Source: Oceanospirillum sp047518265 (GTDB taxonomy: Bacteria > Pseudomonadota > Gammaproteobacteria > Pseudomonadales > Halomonadaceae). From it: 64,000 bases of DNA. The notes under the pieces were generated by a model. The model was not told where the DNA came from and did not search any database. It saw nothing but the letters and a program-made list of their open reading frames with translations. Positions 59,123 through 64,000 of this stretch are shown piece after piece (position 1 is the first letter of the stretch; each line of letters begins with the position of its first letter). The stretch covers positions 1-64,000 of the forward strand of contig JAKZRG010000003.1 in the NCBI GenBank assembly GCA_047518265.1, in the 5' to 3' direction. The translations under genes and the position numbers were made by a program.

Positions 59123-60964
59123 ATGAGCGAACAGACTACCGAATCAAATAATTTCTTTTACGATCCTTCCGAATTAGCAGATATCGTAGGTAAAGCGAGC
59201 AATCAGTATCAGCAATTGATTGAACAGCTGATGTCCCGTCAAGGCACAAGTGATCCTTCTTTGGCCGTTCTTATGGATGTGTCTGAATCCTTCCAAAAAA
59301 TGGCCGAGCAGCTTTCAATAAACCCTATGGCGGTTTATGAAGAGCAGATGAATCTGTGGAAAAGCCAGATGCAACTTTGGCAGAACGTTTCCCGTCAAAT
59401 GTTAGGCGAAACGGTTGAGCCTGTCATTGAGCCTGCAAAAGACGATCGTCGTTTTAATGATGCTGAATGGGCTGAGAACGGTCTGTTTGATTTTATTAAG
59501 CAGTCCTATCTGTTATTTGCTCGCGGTATTTCAAACTCGGTGAACAATGTTGAAGGTCTGGACGAAGAAACGCGTCAGACTGTGGATTTCCATGCGCGTC
59601 AATTTGTTAACGCTATGAGTCCAACCAACTTTGTGGCAACTAATCCAGAAGTACTGCGCCGTACGGTTGAGACTAAAGGTCAAAACCTAGTTCAAGGTAT
59701 GGAGCAGTTGGTTGAAGATCTTAAAGCCAGCAGCGATGGTTTAAGCGTCTCCATGACGGATAAATCCGCATTTACATTGGGTGAAAATGTCGGTAGCACG
59801 CCTGGTGATGTGGTTTATCAGAATGAACTGATGCAGCTGATTCAGTATCGTCCGACCACTGAAAAAACGTTTAGAACACCTCTTTTGTTTGTTCCGCCTT
59901 GGATCAATAAGTACTACATTCTGGATCTGCGTCCAAGCAACTCCATGATTAAATGGATGGTTGATCAAGGTCATACAGTATTTGTTATTTCTTGGATTAA
60001 TCCAGGTCCTTCACTGCGCCATAAGGGCTTTGAAGACTACATGATGGAAGGTCCTCTATCAGCTATTGATGCGATTGAGAAGGCGACTAATCAGAAAGAA
60101 GTTAATATTGTTTCTTACTGTATTGGTGGTACGCTGACGGCATCAACTCTGGCTTATATGGCTGCGAATAACGATAAACGCGTTAAGTCTGCAACTTATA
60201 TGACCAGTTTGATGGACTTTGAAGATCCAGGTGAAATTGGTGTCTTCCTGAATGAAGCGACTTATAAAGGCATTGAAAAGCAGCTGGATCAAGACGGTTA
60301 TCTAGATGGCCGAGCCATGTCTTTCAGTTTTAATCTGTTGCGTGAAAATGATCTGTTCTGGTCATTCTTCATCAATAATTACCTGAAGGGTGATAAGCCA
60401 GCGGCATTTGACCTGCTGTACTGGAATACAGACAGTACGAATATGCCTGCTGAGATGCATAAGTTCTATCTGCGTAATATGTATCTGGAAAACAATCTGA
60501 TTAAACCGGGTGGTATTAGTCTGAAAGGAACTGAAATCGACTTGAGTAAAATTGAAACTCCGGTTTATTTCCTTTCCACAATTCAAGATCATATTGCCAA
60601 ATGGACATCGACCTACGGTGGCGCGAAAGCACACTCTGGCCCAGTTAAGTTTGTACTAGGTGGTTCTGGTCATATTGCGGGTGTGGTTAACCCTCCTAGT
60701 AAGGAGAAGTATGGTTACTGGACCAATGATACTTTGACTGATACACCAGATGAGTGGCTGGCTGGTGCAGAAAAACATGCCGGTTCTTGGTGGTTAAACT
60801 GGCAGGAGTGGGTAACGACTAACGGTTATGCTGACCCTAAGGGGATGCTCGTTGCTCGTCAGCCCGGTAAAGGCAAGCTGAAAGTAATTGAACCAGCGCC
60901 GGGTTCTTATGCTTCTAAAAGCATTGTTGAAGTACTGAAAGAAGATGCTGTTGCCAGTGAATAA
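59123..60964 (+). CDS. phaC: Class I poly(R)-hydroxyalkanoic acid synthase
   Basis: A 613-residue PHA synthase that polymerises (R)-3-hydroxyacyl-CoA, normally short-chain. The N-domain has NPMAVYEEQMNLWKSQMQLW, and the catalytic alpha/beta domain has the lipase-like box SYCIGG with nucleophile C333, then D489 (IQDHIAKW) and H517 (SGHIAGVVNPP). PPWINKYYILDLRP is a class I signature. The ATG at 59123 follows GAGAGG; the frame is open 42 codons further upstream, through the phasin terminator, and is not used. No phaA or phaB is in the window. Confidence 0.96.
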   Translation: MSEQTTESNNFFYDPSELADIVGKASNQYQQLIEQLMSRQGTSDPSLAVLMDVSESFQKMAEQLSINPMAVYEEQMNLWKSQMQLWQNVSRQMLGETVEPVIEPAKDDRRFNDAEWAENGLFDFIKQSYLLFARGISNSVNNVEGLDEETRQTVDFHARQFVNAMSPTNFVATNPEVLRRTVETKGQNLVQGMEQLVEDLKASSDGLSVSMTDKSAFTLGENVGSTPGDVVYQNELMQLIQYRPTTEKTFRTPLLFVPPWINKYYILDLRPSNSMIKWMVDQGHTVFVISWINPGPSLRHKGFEDYMMEGPLSAIDAIEKATNQKEVNIVSYCIGGTLTASTLAYMAANNDKRVKSATYMTSLMDFEDPGEIGVFLNEATYKGIEKQLDQDGYLDGRAMSFSFNLLRENDLFWSFFINNYLKGDKPAAFDLLYWNTDSTNMPAEMHKFYLRNMYLENNLIKPGGISLKGTEIDLSKIETPVYFLSTIQDHIAKWTSTYGGAKAHSGPVKFVLGGSGHIAGVVNPPSKEKYGYWTNDTLTDTPDEWLAGAEKHAGSWWLNWQEWVTTNGYADPKGMLVARQPGKGKLKVIEPAPGSYASKSIVEVLKEDAVASE

Positions 60965-60987
60965 ATAACTTCGTTCAGTATTAATTA

Positions 60988-61014
60988 AAGCCCACTATTA
61001 GAGTGGGCTTTTTT
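60988..61014 (+). terminator. phaC terminator
   Basis: AAGCCCAC / GTGGGCTT around TATTAGA, then TTTT. Confidence 0.92.
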
Positions 61015-61087
61015 ATTGTTTCGGTGGTAATATTGATACTTTAATTCCAGTCATGAATAAAGTGCTGTATCAAAACACTGGGTTTTT

Positions 61088-63430
61088 ATGGAAGATAAGT
61101 TTTTTGTTGGTGCCAAAAAAGGGCTGAATATTCTCTTCACCCTTATTGTTTTTGTAGCCTTGATTTATGTTTGTGCTCTATATAGCGCAGATGTTGCTCG
61201 ACAGAAAAATGATGCCGTTTCAGATCTGTTTCAGAGAACCGCTGAGCAGGCTTCTGACCTTTTGCACGAAAAAATTAAACCTTTTCCTCTGTTATTGCGC
61301 TCTGCCCGTGGTTTGATTCTAGGCCATGATGATATTGCTCCAGAAAGCTGGAGTAGCTTTGTTGATTCTCTTAATTTGGATTACACCTCTTTAGGTATTA
61401 TCGGCTTAACTTATACTGAGAGTGTTTTCGATTATCAGTTAGACTCTTATCTTGCTAAGCGTAAAAAACGCTTTCCTAATTTCCGTATTTTTCCTGAAGG
61501 TGTTCGGGAAGAATATATGGTAGTACTTTATCTTGCCCCTGAATCCGTTTCTGCTCGGGTAAGAGGGTTTGATATATCCGTTGAAGAGCATCGGCGTAAT
61601 GCTGCAATTTTGGCTCGTCAAACGGGCTTGATGACGTTAACCCAGCCCATCTCATTACTGCCAACTGAAACTCATTCCTTGGATTACCTCTTATTGCTAC
61701 CTGTTTATGATAGCGAGTGGCACCCTGATATTTCTTTGTTAGCTGAAAGTGATGGCCAATTTAAAGGTTGGGCAACGCTAGGTTTTTCCATGAGCCGTCT
61801 AGCCCAAGGGGTCTTGGATGAGACTGCCAATGGTTTGCGTATACAGTTATATGATAATCGATCTGGTGACAAAGCTGTTTTTGACTCTAAGCCTTCGGCT
61901 ATAACGGAAGGTATTCCTGAGAGTCGTGTATTAAATGCAGTTTTGACCCTAGGTGGTCAGGTATTGACGATGCGTATAACACCTTTGAAGGAGAGTGGTT
62001 TAGCTCAATCAGAGGAGGTTTATGATCCTGACGCTTTGTTAGCTTCGGGTTTGATCAGTGTTCTCATTACTTTGATTTTATTCTTGTTATTGAATAGCCG
62101 TTTTACCGCTGTTCGCATGGCTTCTCGTCTATTGGAACAGTTTGCTGAAAGTGAGACACGTTATAAATCTCTTTTTGAGTTGTCACCTGAGGCGATCATT
62201 ATTCACCGAGAAGGGCGAATTCTATTGGTCAATCAAGCGGCGCAAACGCTATTGCAGGTGGAATCTCCAGGGCTGTTAATTGGGCGTAATATAATGGATT
62301 ACGTGCATAAGGATTCACAGCAAGCGGTTTTGGCTCGTATGGAAGACTCGGAAGCTGTCATGCCTTTTATGGAAGAGATGTTACAGCGCTATGATGGTTC
62401 ATCGTTTTTAGCTGAAGTATCCGGTGCGGCGATTCAATTTGAAGGTCAACCAGCGACTCAGGTGTTATTCAGGGATATTTCTGCTGAGCAAGAAACCCGT
62501 TATGAGGCTCAGATTTCAAAAGCTGTTTTTCGTCATTCTCATGAGCCTATGATGGTGACGGATGCCAAGGGGATGATCTCTTTGGTGAATCCAGCGTTTA
62601 CAGATGTCACAGGTTTTGAACCGGAAGATGTTCAAGGGAAAAATGCTTCGATTTTATCTTCGGGTTATCACGATAGTGAGTTTTATGAGTGTATGTGGCA
62701 GGTCTTGCTGGCTGAAGGTGAGTGGGAAGGTGAGATGACCAATCGTCGTAAAGACGGTGAAATCTATATTCAAAGAGCTCACATGTCGGCGATTCGAGGG
62801 CTACATAATGATATATCCCAATTTATTTGTGTCATGGGGGATATTACGGAGCAGAAGAAAGAGCTGGAAAGCATGCGCTTTCAAGCCCTACATGATCCGT
62901 TAACTCGCCTGCCTAACCGCATATTATTCACCTCTGAAGTTCGCAAAGTGATTGCTATAGCAGAGAAAGAGCAGCGTAAATTTGCGGTACTCTTTATTGA
63001 TCTGGATGGTTTTAAGCCAGTAAATGATACCTATGGGCATTTACTGGGTGACAAACTGTTGGTTGCTTTAGCGAAAAAGCTATCCGGTGCTATTAAGAAG
63101 CAAGATACCGTTGCTAGGGTTGGCGGTGATGAGTTCTTAGTTTTACTGCGAGAAGTCGATAATGGTGAGATGGCTTTGGCAGTAGCTGAGCGTTTAAGTG
63201 CTTTGGTGGCTGAGCCGGTTGCCATTGATGACATTGAAGTGCATGTGGGGGCCAGTATCGGTGTCGCGGTATACCCTGAACATTCGGGGGATGAACTAAC
63301 CTTGATAGATCGTGCTGATAAAGCCATGTATAAAGCGAAGCACTCAGGTAAAGGTCGAGCGATTTTAGCCTTGGGCTCTGAATCCAGTATGCCTGTTTCC
63401 ATGCCTTCTGACGTTGAGCTAAGAGAATGA
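61088..63430 (+). CDS. CHASE-PAS-PAS-GGDEF diguanylate cyclase
   Basis: A 780-residue inner-membrane signalling protein. TM1 (residues ~14-35) precedes a periplasmic CHASE-type domain (~55-300; LRSARGLILGHDDIAPESW). TM2 (~318-335) is followed by two PAS domains (~350-465, ESETRYKSLFELSPEAIIIHREG; ~475-600, AVFRHSHEPMMVTDAKG). A complete GGDEF domain (~610-765) has the active site ARVGGDEFLVLLRE. No EAL domain follows. The inhibitory I-site is KKQD instead of RxxD, so feedback control may be reduced. It should synthesise c-di-GMP in response to an external ligand. Confidence 0.92.
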   Translation: MEDKFFVGAKKGLNILFTLIVFVALIYVCALYSADVARQKNDAVSDLFQRTAEQASDLLHEKIKPFPLLLRSARGLILGHDDIAPESWSSFVDSLNLDYTSLGIIGLTYTESVFDYQLDSYLAKRKKRFPNFRIFPEGVREEYMVVLYLAPESVSARVRGFDISVEEHRRNAAILARQTGLMTLTQPISLLPTETHSLDYLLLLPVYDSEWHPDISLLAESDGQFKGWATLGFSMSRLAQGVLDETANGLRIQLYDNRSGDKAVFDSKPSAITEGIPESRVLNAVLTLGGQVLTMRITPLKESGLAQSEEVYDPDALLASGLISVLITLILFLLLNSRFTAVRMASRLLEQFAESETRYKSLFELSPEAIIIHREGRILLVNQAAQTLLQVESPGLLIGRNIMDYVHKDSQQAVLARMEDSEAVMPFMEEMLQRYDGSSFLAEVSGAAIQFEGQPATQVLFRDISAEQETRYEAQISKAVFRHSHEPMMVTDAKGMISLVNPAFTDVTGFEPEDVQGKNASILSSGYHDSEFYECMWQVLLAEGEWEGEMTNRRKDGEIYIQRAHMSAIRGLHNDISQFICVMGDITEQKKELESMRFQALHDPLTRLPNRILFTSEVRKVIAIAEKEQRKFAVLFIDLDGFKPVNDTYGHLLGDKLLVALAKKLSGAIKKQDTVARVGGDEFLVLLREVDNGEMALAVAERLSALVAEPVAIDDIEVHVGASIGVAVYPEHSGDELTLIDRADKAMYKAKHSGKGRAILALGSESSMPVSMPSDVELRE

Positions 63431-63453
63431 TCGAAACTGTGGCTGGGTATTTG

Positions 63454-64000
63454 TTAATCTTTATGCTCGCCCAGTAATGTAATTAACTTCTGGCTGGCAT
63501 TCGATAGCGTTCTTTCTGTGTGATACAGATAACCTAATGAACGTGTTAAGTTGATTTCTGGTAGATGGATTATTTGCATGCTGTCATCAATGAGTGTTTC
63601 AGGTAAAACGCTCCAGCCTAACCCAATCGTTACCATCATCTTGAGTGTCTCCATATAGTTGGTAGACAGTGCCACTTGAAGGTCAAGCTCTTGTTTGGCG
63701 AACGCGGTTTCGACAATCCCTCGGGTGAAGGTTTGAAAGCCAGGCAGAACGGCGTCATATTGTGTCAGAGTTGCTAGATTGATCTGTTTTAATTGTGTAA
63801 TAGGGTGATCCTTGGCGGCAACCAGTTGCAAATGATCCGTCCATATGGGCACCACTTCTAAGTTAGCTGTTTGCTTAGGAGATAAGGTGACTACTGCTAG
63901 TTCTAATTCACCTTGTAAAATCCCTTCGTAAGCTTGTTCTGAGTCTAAAAAACGCATATCCAGTTTTACTTGGGGGTAACCTGAGGTAAATGCTTTGAGT
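63454..64000 (-). CDS. LysR-type transcriptional regulator, C-terminal part (cut by window end)
   Basis: The frame is open to the window edge, so only about 182 C-terminal residues are seen. They are the substrate-binding domain of a LysR regulator: AFTSGYPQVKLDMRFLDSEQ, GILQGELELAVV, then VPIWTDHLQLVAAKDHP, TNYMETLKMMVTIGLGWSVL and PEINLTRSLGYLYHTERTLS. The DNA-binding domain lies outside. An ATG at 63957 is internal, not the start. The target genes are unknown. It converges on the GGDEF gene. Confidence 0.9.
   Translation of the reverse strand, partial: LKAFTSGYPQVKLDMRFLDSEQAYEGILQGELELAVVTLSPKQTANLEVVPIWTDHLQLVAAKDHPITQLKQINLATLTQYDAVLPGFQTFTRGIVETAFAKQELDLQVALSTNYMETLKMMVTIGLGWSVLPETLIDDSMQIIHLPEINLTRSLGYLYHTERTLSNASQKLITLLGEHKD

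Noticed and set aside
1..64000. CRISPR arrays, insertion sequences, integrases, toxin-antitoxin or phage-defence genes.
   Set aside because: No regular repeat-spacer pattern, transposase motif, integrase or defence-type gene was seen on reading the sequence and protein frames.

Overview
The window is a stretch of bacterial chromosome of about mid-40s % G+C (estimated by eye) with core housekeeping genes throughout. I see no transposase, prophage, plasmid or CRISPR signature. The gltA // sdhCDAB-sucAB-lpdA-sucCD cluster, the smrB // prmB-aroC-MFS and gpsA-DUF4389-sixA neighbourhoods, PHA storage genes (phasin, class I phaC) and abundant c-di-GMP proteins point to a marine-type gammaproteobacterium. 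My guess is the Oceanospirillales or their relatives; this is inferred from gene order and protein resemblance, not from a search.

Layout. 1-412: end of an rRNA operon (23S 3' end, 5S, terminator). 434-6588: a minus-strand block with an orphan low-complexity protein and a three-part envelope export operon (RND/MMPL pump, LolA-like periplasmic protein, outer-membrane barrel) behind a TetR regulator. Near-identical palindromes lie in front of both transcription units. 6659-9442: a nitrilase-family amidase, gltX, then tRNA-Ala and tRNA-Glu behind a textbook sigma70 promoter. 9574-12486: a PilZ/degenerate HD-GYP protein and a beta-hydroxyacid dehydrogenase. 12554-25542: citrate synthase diverging from the complete sdh-suc-lpd TCA gene set, with structured leaders before sdhC, sucA and sucC. 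25706-36692: a repeat lipoprotein, trhP, a MenA/UbiA-type prenyltransferase, cysQ, a GGDEF protein, fumA, an enoyl-CoA hydratase and small housekeeping genes. 36715-43912: a Cache-HAMP-GAF-HD-GYP sensor, a patatin, a large DUF4214/calcium-repeat protein and rsuA. 43998-53664: a D-2-hydroxyacid dehydrogenase, two peptidoglycan enzymes, gpsA-DUF4389-sixA, an AEC transporter with a coupled 45-residue membrane protein, two alpha/beta hydrolases and a DUF4892 protein. 53698-58016: smrB diverging from prmB-aroC, followed by an MFS transporter. 58127-64000: DUF6489-phasin-phaC, a CHASE-PAS-GGDEF protein and the C-terminal part of a LysR regulator cut by the window end.

How it fits together. gltA, sdh, suc, lpd and fumA supply most of the oxidative TCA cycle. 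phaC and the phasin store carbon as polyhydroxyalkanoate. Four c-di-GMP-related proteins (two GGDEF, two HD-GYP) link to surface and lifestyle control. The least ordinary items are the TetR operator set with its export operon, the PilZ/HD-GYP protein lacking the His-His pair, the attenuator-like sdhB-sucA spacer, a two-copy inverted-repeat element (27922-28001 and 46227-46304), and the coupled small membrane protein at 50395-50532. No single obviously new multi-gene system stands out; the TetR-controlled export operon is the best candidate.
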